This document shows, piece after piece, positions 1-7,341 of a stretch of 64,000 bases of DNA. This stretch comes from CAYZWU01 sp964482235 (GTDB lineage Bacteria > Planctomycetota > B15-G4 > CAYZWU01). A program made the translations under genes and the position numbers. The DNA lies in assembly GCA_964482235.1 (NCBI GenBank), contig CAYZWU010000004.1:124001-188000 (forward strand), written 5' to 3'. Each line of letters begins with the position of its first letter. Within the stretch, counting starts at the first letter, position 1. The notes under the pieces are model-generated. The model was not told where the DNA came from, searched no databases, and worked only from the letters and a program-made list of their open reading frames with translations.

Positions 1-90
1 TTGACCGGTTGAGATTCTTCCCTGCTAATATAGCCTCGAATGATGGCAATACGTCAAATGCCGTTCCAGAGAGAGAGTGGAGCAGATCGA

Positions 91-1584
91 ATGGCAAAAA
101 AACCGTCGGACAGGCCGAGAAAGGACCCGGAGCAGCCGGAGGGGCGCAAGCTCTTCCGTTTCGAGGACCTTCCCGATCACTTGAGTAAGAACGTTGAACG
201 CCAGGGCTGGAAAAAACCGCTGCCCGTTCAGGAGCAGGTCGTCCCCATGCTGATGGGAGGCCGCGATGTGGTGGTTCAGTCCCGAACGGGATCCGGAAAG
301 ACGGCGGCCTTCGTCCTGCCGCTCTGCCAGCTCGTGGACACGGGCAGGAAGACCGTGCAGGGATTGATCCTCGTGCCCACGCGGGAGCTGGCCGAGCAGG
401 TCCATACCGTCGTCAAGGAGCTCACAAAGGGTACCGGCATCCGCTCGGTGGCCGTCTATGGCGGCACCTCGTACGAGCCGCAGATCAAGGCGTTCGAGAA
501 TATCGTCCATATCATCGTGGCCACGCCGGGACGCATGATCGATCATCTGGTGAGCCGGCGCGTCTCCATTTCCAGGCTGCGCATGCTCGTCCTCGACGAG
601 GCTGACGAGATGCTCTCCATGGGTTTTTTCAAATCGATCACCCGGATCCTGTCGTTCATCCCCGAAAAGCGTCAGACATGCCTCTTCTCCGCCACCATTC
701 CCAGGGGTGTGGCATCGCTGGCTCAGCGCTTCACGAACAATCCCGAGCCGATCAGCCTGAGCGGCGACACCCTCCACGTGGAGAAGGTCGACCACATCTA
801 TTACGTGGCCGACGGCATGCACAAGGACCGTGCCCTGCTCAAGGTCATCGAGATGGAGAACCCCGAGGCGGCTCTGATCTTCTGCAACACGAAGCGCGAG
901 GTAGAGTATCTCGGGGTCTTTCTGCAGAACTTCGGATACGACGGAGACTACCTGAGCGGCGACCTCTCTCAGAAGGAGAGGGACAGGGTGATGGGCCGCA
1001 TCCGCGAGGGCCACCTCCGCTTCCTCGTGGCCACCGATGTGGCGGCCCGCGGGATCGACATCAGCGAGATGGGCTACGTGATCCTCTACAACCTCCCCCA
1101 GGCGCAGGAGCATTACATCCACCGGGCGGGACGCACCGGCCGGGCGGAAGAGGGCGGCACGGCGATCAGCCTGGTCAGCGTGATCGAGGAGATCGAGCTC
1201 AAGAAGCGCGCCAAGCTTCACGGCATCGCGTTGATCAGGAAGGAGCTCCCGTCGGACGACGAGCTGGAGAAGAAGGTGGCCGAACGACTGCGGGTGATGC
1301 TCGAGGAGAAGCACCGCTCCCTCTCGAACATCGAGAGGGAGCGTCTACGCCGCTTCCTTCCCTTCTCCCGGACCCTGGCGGAAAGCGACGCGGCCGAGGA
1401 GATCAAGGCCATGCTGTTCGATCAATTCTACCAGGAGACGCTTCACAAGCCCCTCTACCCGCAGGAGCCCGCTCCGGCGCCGAAGCAGAGAAACGATGAA
1501 GCAAAACGCCGGCAATCCCGCGGCGGCAGCCGTAAGAAGCCGCAGCGGAGTTCCCGGCGCAGGCGAAGCTCCGACAGGGGTTGA
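91..1584 (+). CDS. DEAD-box ATP-dependent RNA helicase
   Basis: This is a full DEAD-box helicase, which unwinds short RNA duplexes using ATP in ribosome assembly or mRNA turnover. All core motifs are visible in order: motif I SRTGSGKT, Ia PTRELAEQ, Ib TPGR, II DEAD, III SAT, V ATDVAARGID and VI HRAGRTGR. The tail is rich in Arg, Lys and Ser, as in RhlE/CsdA-type proteins that bind RNA non-specifically. I place the start at the ATG at 91 (MAKKPSD), because GTGGAG lies just upstream; an in-frame ATG at 40 would add 17 residues without a better ribosome site. The stop codon abuts the end of the convergent hydrolase gene with no spacer. The family is certain; the subfamily (RhlE, CsdA, DbpA) is not. 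Confidence 0.93.
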   Translation: MAKKPSDRPRKDPEQPEGRKLFRFEDLPDHLSKNVERQGWKKPLPVQEQVVPMLMGGRDVVVQSRTGSGKTAAFVLPLCQLVDTGRKTVQGLILVPTRELAEQVHTVVKELTKGTGIRSVAVYGGTSYEPQIKAFENIVHIIVATPGRMIDHLVSRRVSISRLRMLVLDEADEMLSMGFFKSITRILSFIPEKRQTCLFSATIPRGVASLAQRFTNNPEPISLSGDTLHVEKVDHIYYVADGMHKDRALLKVIEMENPEAALIFCNTKREVEYLGVFLQNFGYDGDYLSGDLSQKERDRVMGRIREGHLRFLVATDVAARGIDISEMGYVILYNLPQAQEHYIHRAGRTGRAEEGGTAISLVSVIEEIELKKRAKLHGIALIRKELPSDDELEKKVAERLRVMLEEKHRSLSNIERERLRRFLPFSRTLAESDAAEEIKAMLFDQFYQETLHKPLYPQEPAPAPKQRNDEAKRRQSRGGSRKKPQRSSRRRRSSDRG

Positions 1585-2520
1585 TTACGGAACCATCCCC
1601 TCCAGAAAGGGCACCTCGAAGACCTTGTCGTGCTGGATCGGGCCGTGGCCGAAGTATCCTTCCTCGCCGAAGAGCTCCCCGTGGTCGGCGGTCACGATGA
1701 TCCACGTGTTCTTGGGGACCATCTCGAAGAGAGGACCGAAAACCTCCTTGTCCAGGTAGCGGACCGTATCGACCTGGCGCTCTCTCAAGGTGTCGAGCTT
1801 CTCCTGATCGAAGAACTTGGGGGCGTCATCGGTCTTGAGCTCTCCGCCCACGATGTGCTCGTCCAGATGCTTGAAAACACCGTGGACGCCGCTGATGCGC
1901 GGCCACTCCGAGGGATCCTCGTCAGGCTTGGCATAGGGATAGTGGGTCTCGCCCACGTTCAGGAGGTAGAACGACGGCCGGTCGCTGGAGAACGTCATGG
2001 TGTCGAGCATGGCAGCCATGTCGTTGTGCTTCTCCATCAGCTTGAAGTTGTCGAATCCCCTGTTGAGCGGGGTCTTGGGATTGAGCACGGGCAGCGAAAC
2101 CCGGGCGTTCGTGTGGTATCCCATCGTGTCCCGCAGGTAGATCGGGAGATAAAGCGAGGGGATCAGCTTGGAGAACTCGATGCCCTCGGCCCCGAGCCGC
2201 TTGTTGAAATTGAAGAAGTCCTCCTTGTAGTACTCGGAGGCAAAAACATGGGGCGGGCTCGTGTGCGGAACCAGGCCCATGAGAAGGTTGTAATGGGACG
2301 GAGCTGTCCAGGAAGCATAGCTGAACCGCTTCTCCACATCGCCGAGCTTGGTGATCATCTTCGGTTCAGCGGCCATGAAAGAATCGAAGCGGCACGAATC
2401 GAGGATGATAATGATGAAATTGTTATTCCCTTTTGGATCAGGGCGTTTCGTTACACTGCTCTGAGCAGCCGGCTGGGGGGCCGGCTTGGTCTGTTTCTTC
2501 CCAAGTCCGAATATACCCAT
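1585..2520 (-). CDS. Alkaline-phosphatase-superfamily hydrolase (sulfatase-like)
   Basis: A 311-residue member of the alkaline phosphatase/sulfatase superfamily. The N-terminal DSCRFDSF segment and the C-terminal TADHGELFGEEG segment are the two metal-binding blocks of this fold, and HGPIQHDKVFEVP is a typical third block. Where sulfatases carry the formylglycine motif CxPSR, this protein reads TAPSH, so the likely nucleophile is threonine, as in phosphodiesterase or phosphotransferase members. I see no signal peptide; the start MGIFGLGKK is followed by a low-complexity Pro/Gln stretch, so the protein is probably cytoplasmic. AAAGGA precedes the ATG. It is monocistronic between the convergent helicase and the kelch gene terminator. 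The substrate is unknown. Confidence 0.8.
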   Translation of the reverse strand: MGIFGLGKKQTKPAPQPAAQSSVTKRPDPKGNNNFIIIILDSCRFDSFMAAEPKMITKLGDVEKRFSYASWTAPSHYNLLMGLVPHTSPPHVFASEYYKEDFFNFNKRLGAEGIEFSKLIPSLYLPIYLRDTMGYHTNARVSLPVLNPKTPLNRGFDNFKLMEKHNDMAAMLDTMTFSSDRPSFYLLNVGETHYPYAKPDEDPSEWPRISGVHGVFKHLDEHIVGGELKTDDAPKFFDQEKLDTLRERQVDTVRYLDKEVFGPLFEMVPKNTWIIVTADHGELFGEEGYFGHGPIQHDKVFEVPFLEGMVP

Positions 2521-2682
2521 GACTTATCCTTTCAAGCATGGCCAGTCACGAATTCAATTCACAGCGACCCTGTCCAGAAAAGGGCATCAATACTGATCAT
2601 CGGCTAGAGTTCTCCTCAATCTGAACAGAACTTGCATCATTATCATAACGAGGACGGGACTTCAAATTCCATCACGATAAAA

Positions 2683-2720
2683 AAAAGCCCGCCCGGCCTG
2701 ACGACCGGACGGGTTGCTTT
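2683..2720 (-). terminator. Intrinsic terminator of the kelch lipoprotein gene
   Basis: A GC-rich stem (arms around 2688-2696 and 2704-2712, one mismatch) is followed, in minus-strand reading, by a run of T (the A-run at 2679-2686 on the plus strand). It lies 20-50 bases past the stop of the minus-strand gene ending at 2739. Confidence 0.8.
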
Positions 2721-2738
2721 GGATCTCGGAATATCGGA

Positions 2739-5672
2739 TCACGGAGCCATTTCGATCACCTCGTCGAAGAAGTTCTCCGGCTTGTTGTTGAAGCCGCCGA
2801 TGATGAAGAGCGAGTTGCCGGAATGTGAAGCGGGAGCCGCCGCGGTGAACGGGAGGGCTCTCCCCTCTTCCAGGGCAGGGCGCTTCGTCCAGCGGCCGGC
2901 CTTCGCATCGAAGACTTCCACGGCGCCAGTGACGGCCAGGCTCGAGCCATCGAGGACGTGGCCGCCCACGCAGTAGATCAGGCCGTTGACAACGGCGCAT
3001 CCATGTCCGTAGCGGGCCGTCGGCATGGCAACGGAGGTCTGCCAGGCCAGGAGCGGACTCTGAGAAAGGTCGACGGACAGGGTGTTGTGAACGGCCTCGC
3101 CGTTGATGTTCATGCCGCCGGCGAGGAAGATCGTGTCATCGACCAGAGCGGCTGTCGCCATGCCCAGCGGGATGGGCAGAAGGTCGAATGCGTAGAAACT
3201 GGTCCAGGTCTTGTTCGTGACGTCGAAGATGAGCGTCGTGTCGACAGGTAGATCCGAGGTGTCGTTACCGCCGATCACGAAGGCCAGCTCAGGACCGATG
3301 CCGCTGAAGAACATGTTCGCCGTATCGTCATAGTAGACTGCGGCGGCACCATACCTGTCATCAGGCATGGCTTCGAGAGTGGTCCACTGGCTTTCCAGGG
3401 GCTGGGAGGGATCGAATTCGAGCGTGGCCGTGCTGAAGGCACCGTCGAAGACGATGGCCTTGCCGCCGGACACGACCGCCGAAGCGCCCTTGTGCGCGCC
3501 GTTCGGCATGGGATCCATCAGCGTCCACGTGTCGGCGGCGGGATCGTACTCCTTCACCTTGCTGGTGAGGCTTCCATCCTCGTATCCGCCGAAGATGTAG
3601 ATCTTGTCGTTGATGACCGCCGTGGCGCCGCCGTGCTGGGCTCCGTCAAGAATCGGGGTCTTGAGTTCTGAGATCACGGGCCGGAACTCGACGACGTTGG
3701 GGTCCTTCATGGTACCTGCCATCGTGTGAGGCGGGCCCTTGTATCCGCCGAAGAGGTAGATCACGTTGTCCACGCTCTCCATGTAGTGCTGGTACTTCTT
3801 CATGGCCATCTTGCCATCATCGCGCCAGCCGTCGTCGGGCATCGAAGGATCGAAGGATTCCACCTTGCCGGCGGTGGAGTAGCCGTACTCGGGATCATCG
3901 ATGAAGCCGCCGCACATGTAGATGCGGCCGAAAGCGACGGCGCCCTTGACTCCGAGCCTCGGGATCAGCATCGGCTCGATCTCTGTCCATCCGGACTTGG
4001 ATCCGCCGGGCTCGAGCACCAGGACCTCGTCAAGGAGCTCCATGTCGGCCGTCTCGCCGCCAAGGCAGTAGATCTTGCCGTCGAGGGCGACACCGCCGCA
4101 CCGCGACCTTGCGCTCGGAAGCGGATCCAGCACGTTGATGGCAGGACCGCCCTGGGACTCGGGCGTGAAGACATAGGTCGATGCGGTGGCTCCAGTGGCC
4201 GAGAGCGTGTTGGAACCGCCAAAGATGTAGATCAGGCCGTCGTCGTCATTGAAGACGCAGCCGGCTACGAGCAGGGGTTCGGGAAGGCTGACACCTAGGG
4301 TCGTCATGCCGGTGATGTTCAGCGTGTTCGGATCGACGTCGCACTTGATGATATCGGAGTGCACCGTGCCCGAGGGATCCCTGCCTCCGAAGAGGTAGAT
4401 GGCATCGGCACCGACTTCGAGGTCAGCGGCCGCGCCCATGTAGCTGCGGGGCACGCTCATCGGAGCGTTGAGCACCGTCCAGGCGGTCGTATCGCTGCCC
4501 TCGTGGACAGGCATGACCGTGGGATCGAACCTCTGGATCCAGTCCACGATGTTGTACGTGTTGTTCGACACGTCGTGCCGGATGCCGCCGAAGAGGAAGA
4601 CCTTTCCACCGAAGACGGTGGAAGCGCCGGCGAAGAGCCGCTCGCAGACGCTCTTGTGAATGTAAGCTCCTGTCCGCTCGACGGGATTCTGCGTGGGAAC
4701 ATCCACATCGGTCCAGGTGAGGATGCCTTCCTGGTAGACGCGGCAGGGGTAGCCGAGCAGCCTGCAGACGAAGTAGTCCAGGGTGGAACGGACACCGGTC
4801 AGGCCGACGGCGATGATCTCCTTGCCCGGAACGGCACCGGCCGGTCCGAAGAGGTTCTTGATCTGCTTCGGGGTACGAAGAAGACCGGTATCATGATCCA
4901 CGCACCAGGACCACCAGACATGGCCGGACAACGGGATGTGGCCCGCCAGGTCCTGCTGGACGGGATCGATCTCGCCGTTGAACTCCTCCTGCGAACGGGC
5001 ATCGAGAATCGCAGTGGTGGTGGTATCGAAGTTATCGACAATGTTCCTCACGTAAGCGGTGTCGGCAACGATCAAGTCGTTGATCACCGCGGTGAAGGTC
5101 TTCGGCGTGATGTTGTACGAGGACCAGGGAGTGTTGTCGACGGGGAAGCCCGCCTCTTCCCAGGCCCTGAGACCGCCGTCCACGACGTGAACATCGTCGC
5201 ATCCGTAATACTCGAGGAGCCAGAAGAGGCGGCAGGGGTTCTGGGCGTAGTGCACACCATCGTTGTAGATCACGATCTTGTCGGTGCGCTCGATCCCCCT
5301 GTTGCCGAGAAAGGCTGCCACATCGGCCTGGGGAAGGAATCCGACGGCAGGATCAGGGGAGATCTGCTTCCACGTGAGCCAGATCGCGTCTTCAATGTGG
5401 CCGGTATCGAAATCAGCCTCATCGAAACGACAGTCGATCAGAACGATCTCTTCGTCCGAGTCGAGCATTCGGTTCAGGTATTTCACTGACCAGAGAAGGT
5501 CGCCGCCCGGCTCATTGTTCCATGATGTGCCGGTACCTTGAAAACCGAGGCCCCCTCCGCCTAAACCCAGGGTTGAAGTCCTGGAGCAGCCGAAAAAGGC
5601 AAAAGTCAGGACAAGCGCGGCAAGAAGCGCCGTAAGTCCCGCGGATTTCCATTTTCCGGATAGGTGTTTCAT
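2739..5672 (-). CDS. Secreted lipoprotein: tandem rhodanese domains fused to kelch beta-propeller repeats
   Basis: A protein of about 977 residues that starts with a lipoprotein signal: hydrophobic LTALLAALVLTFAF, then the lipobox FFGC. Residues ~55-180 and ~190-345 form two rhodanese domains. The second keeps the family frame (TGVRSTLDYFVCRLLGYP) but has Gly where the catalytic Cys of the CxxGxR loop should be, so sulfurtransferase activity is doubtful. From ~350 to the end there are a dozen or more kelch-type units (repeating YxFGG and YCxGG cores), enough for two propellers. Such surface propellers usually bind protein or glycan. I prefer the ATG at 5672 over the one at 5678, because AGGAG then has normal spacing. 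It stands alone, with its own terminator. Confidence 0.85.
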   Translation of the reverse strand: MKHLSGKWKSAGLTALLAALVLTFAFFGCSRTSTLGLGGGGLGFQGTGTSWNNEPGGDLLWSVKYLNRMLDSDEEIVLIDCRFDEADFDTGHIEDAIWLTWKQISPDPAVGFLPQADVAAFLGNRGIERTDKIVIYNDGVHYAQNPCRLFWLLEYYGCDDVHVVDGGLRAWEEAGFPVDNTPWSSYNITPKTFTAVINDLIVADTAYVRNIVDNFDTTTTAILDARSQEEFNGEIDPVQQDLAGHIPLSGHVWWSWCVDHDTGLLRTPKQIKNLFGPAGAVPGKEIIAVGLTGVRSTLDYFVCRLLGYPCRVYQEGILTWTDVDVPTQNPVERTGAYIHKSVCERLFAGASTVFGGKVFLFGGIRHDVSNNTYNIVDWIQRFDPTVMPVHEGSDTTAWTVLNAPMSVPRSYMGAAADLEVGADAIYLFGGRDPSGTVHSDIIKCDVDPNTLNITGMTTLGVSLPEPLLVAGCVFNDDDGLIYIFGGSNTLSATGATASTYVFTPESQGGPAINVLDPLPSARSRCGGVALDGKIYCLGGETADMELLDEVLVLEPGGSKSGWTEIEPMLIPRLGVKGAVAFGRIYMCGGFIDDPEYGYSTAGKVESFDPSMPDDGWRDDGKMAMKKYQHYMESVDNVIYLFGGYKGPPHTMAGTMKDPNVVEFRPVISELKTPILDGAQHGGATAVINDKIYIFGGYEDGSLTSKVKEYDPAADTWTLMDPMPNGAHKGASAVVSGGKAIVFDGAFSTATLEFDPSQPLESQWTTLEAMPDDRYGAAAVYYDDTANMFFSGIGPELAFVIGGNDTSDLPVDTTLIFDVTNKTWTSFYAFDLLPIPLGMATAALVDDTIFLAGGMNINGEAVHNTLSVDLSQSPLLAWQTSVAMPTARYGHGCAVVNGLIYCVGGHVLDGSSLAVTGAVEVFDAKAGRWTKRPALEEGRALPFTAAAPASHSGNSLFIIGGFNNKPENFFDEVIEMAP

Positions 5673-5678
5673 CAGCAT

Positions 5679-6083
5679 ACACTCCTAATAACCTATTGGT
5701 GACAAATGGCTTAGACTGCCCAATGAAAAAATCGGTTTCGGAGACGGTCATCGGGGTTCCGCAGGATGCGGGAGTTCCCCGGAGCCATCGGAATCAGTAT
5801 ATCACAGTCGTTATATAAATCTACTTTAATTCGATAAAAAGTCCGATCCAGGGTGTGCCTCCCTGAAGAGAACGCCTGTCTGGAAAATCCGCAACTTCGG
5901 AAATACTCAATTTTTATTTGTCGAGAAATAACCGCACTCCTCTTCCAGAGCCCGTGTGCTGCGGTAGATAATATTCTAATAGAAGAGGGAATGAGATTAT
6001 GGCTCATCTTGGCGATAATATCACCGAAAAAACAAGTTATCCCCTCAAGAAGCCCCTGATCCATCGGTGAAAATCGGCTGGAA
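5679..6083. other. Intergenic region without a convincing gene
   Basis: About 400 bases, markedly richer in A+T than the flanking genes. It must hold the leader and promoter of the minus-strand kelch gene. A TATACT hexamer in minus-strand reading lies near 5795-5800, but I find no matching -35 box. The 117-codon minus-strand open frame here has no family resemblance or ribosome site, and I do not consider it a gene. Confidence 0.5.
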
Positions 6084-7115
6084 TCAGCTGATCTTCAGCA
6101 CGATCTTGCCGAACTGCTCCGCCTCTCTCATCCGTCCGTAGGCTTGCCCGGCCTCCTGGAGGCTGAAGCTCTTATCGAGAACCGGCCTCAGCCCCGCTTT
6201 TGTGACGAAGCGGAGCATATCCTGGAAATCACCCCGTCCTGCCATCGTGGAGCCGATGATCTCGAACTGCTTCCAGAAGAGCAGGGGAATGCTCGTGCGG
6301 CCGATAGGGCCTGTCGTGGCGCCGCAGGTGACGAGCCTGCCGCCCTGTCTCAGGCTGGTGAGGCTCGACTCCCACGTCGCCTCGCCCACGCTTTCGACCA
6401 CCAGGTCGACCCCGCGGCCCTTGGTGAACGCCTTGACCTCTGAGACGACATTCCTTTTCGAGTAGTCGATCAGGCAGCTCGCACCCAGCTGAGCCGCCTT
6501 CTCCAGCTTGGAGGAGCTGTGGGAGGTCACAACGGCCTCCGCTCCTGCTGCGACGACCAGCTGCAGGGCGGCCGTGGAGACCCCCCCGCCGATGCCATGG
6601 ATCAGGACCGTCTCGCCGGGCTGAAGTCTTCCGCGGGGAAACAGCATTCTCCAGGCTGTACAGAAGACGAGGGGAAAAGCCGCCGCTTCCTCGAAACCCA
6701 GATGAGGCGGGACGGGATGGATATTCTCGACAGGAACAGTCGCATACTGTGCGAATGTCCCGTTGAAATGCTCCCCCAGCAAGTGGAAGTCCCCGCAGAG
6801 GCTGTTTTCGCCCTTCCGGCAGAACTCGCACGAACCGCACGAGATCCCCGGATCGAGGACCACCCTGTCACCGGGCTTCACCCTGTCCACTCCCGCTCCC
6901 AGCTCGCGGATCGTACCCGTGCCGTCGGCACCCGGAACATGGGGGAATTCGGTCTTTAGGCCCGGCAGGCCGCCCAGCACCCAGAGATCCAGATGATTGA
7001 GCGCCGCCGCTTCGATCTCCACCAGAACCTGGCCCGGCCCGACCTCGGGGCGCGGCAGTTCACCGTGATGCAGTTCGTCGGTTCCGCCATGCCTCTCGAA
7101 GTAAAGCGCCTTCAT
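6084..7115 (-). CDS. Zinc-type medium-chain alcohol dehydrogenase
   Basis: A 343-residue medium-chain dehydrogenase/reductase. The N-terminal GroES-like half has GADGTGTI and the structural-zinc cysteine cluster CGSCEFCRKGENSLC. The NAD(P)-binding half has the glycine-rich segment HGIGGGVSTAALQL and a later VESVG strand. It should oxidise an alcohol or reduce an enone or aldehyde; the substrate cannot be read from the sequence. The start is the ATG at 7115 (MKALYFERHGG), six bases after GGAAGGGAGG; an upstream in-frame codon at 7166 lacks such a site. The Had dehydrogenase of benzoyl-CoA degradation belongs to the same fold, but this gene is 24 kb from the aromatic cluster and I do not assign that role. 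Confidence 0.88.
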   Translation of the reverse strand: MKALYFERHGGTDELHHGELPRPEVGPGQVLVEIEAAALNHLDLWVLGGLPGLKTEFPHVPGADGTGTIRELGAGVDRVKPGDRVVLDPGISCGSCEFCRKGENSLCGDFHLLGEHFNGTFAQYATVPVENIHPVPPHLGFEEAAAFPLVFCTAWRMLFPRGRLQPGETVLIHGIGGGVSTAALQLVVAAGAEAVVTSHSSSKLEKAAQLGASCLIDYSKRNVVSEVKAFTKGRGVDLVVESVGEATWESSLTSLRQGGRLVTCGATTGPIGRTSIPLLFWKQFEIIGSTMAGRGDFQDMLRFVTKAGLRPVLDKSFSLQEAGQAYGRMREAEQFGKIVLKIS

Positions 7116-7233
7116 GATCGCCTCCCTTCCACCGAGGTTTTTATCAACCGCCTTCCATGCAACCATGCTATTATGAGAGGAAGCATCTTTGCATATACCC
7201 AGTTCCTTTTCTGCTCGTTTTTAGCTCTTTTTG

Positions 7234-7263
7234 TTGCCATGCGTTGGTTTTCCTTGATATAAT
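7234..7263 (+). promoter_or_regulatory. Sigma-70-like promoter for the beta-helix gene
   Basis: TTGCCA at 7234-7239, an 18-base spacer and a perfect TATAAT at 7258-7263 lie about 80 bases before the start of the secreted beta-helix gene, in a locally A+T-rich stretch. Confidence 0.65.
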
Positions 7264-7341
7264 ACAATCAGCCTAATACTTTGGAAAGCATCGCGGGTTA
7301 TCAGGAGCACCTCTAACAGTTTGGAATTTGGATATTTACAT

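Noticed and set aside
5711..6064. A 117-codon minus-strand frame in the gap before the alcohol dehydrogenase gene
   Set aside because: It has no ribosome site and no family resemblance, and lies in AT-rich DNA unlike the coding regions; treated as non-coding.
6084..7115. The alcohol dehydrogenase as Had (6-hydroxycyclohex-1-ene-1-carbonyl-CoA dehydrogenase)
   Set aside because: It shares only the general zinc-dehydrogenase fold and is far from the aromatic cluster; sequence reading gives no specific support.
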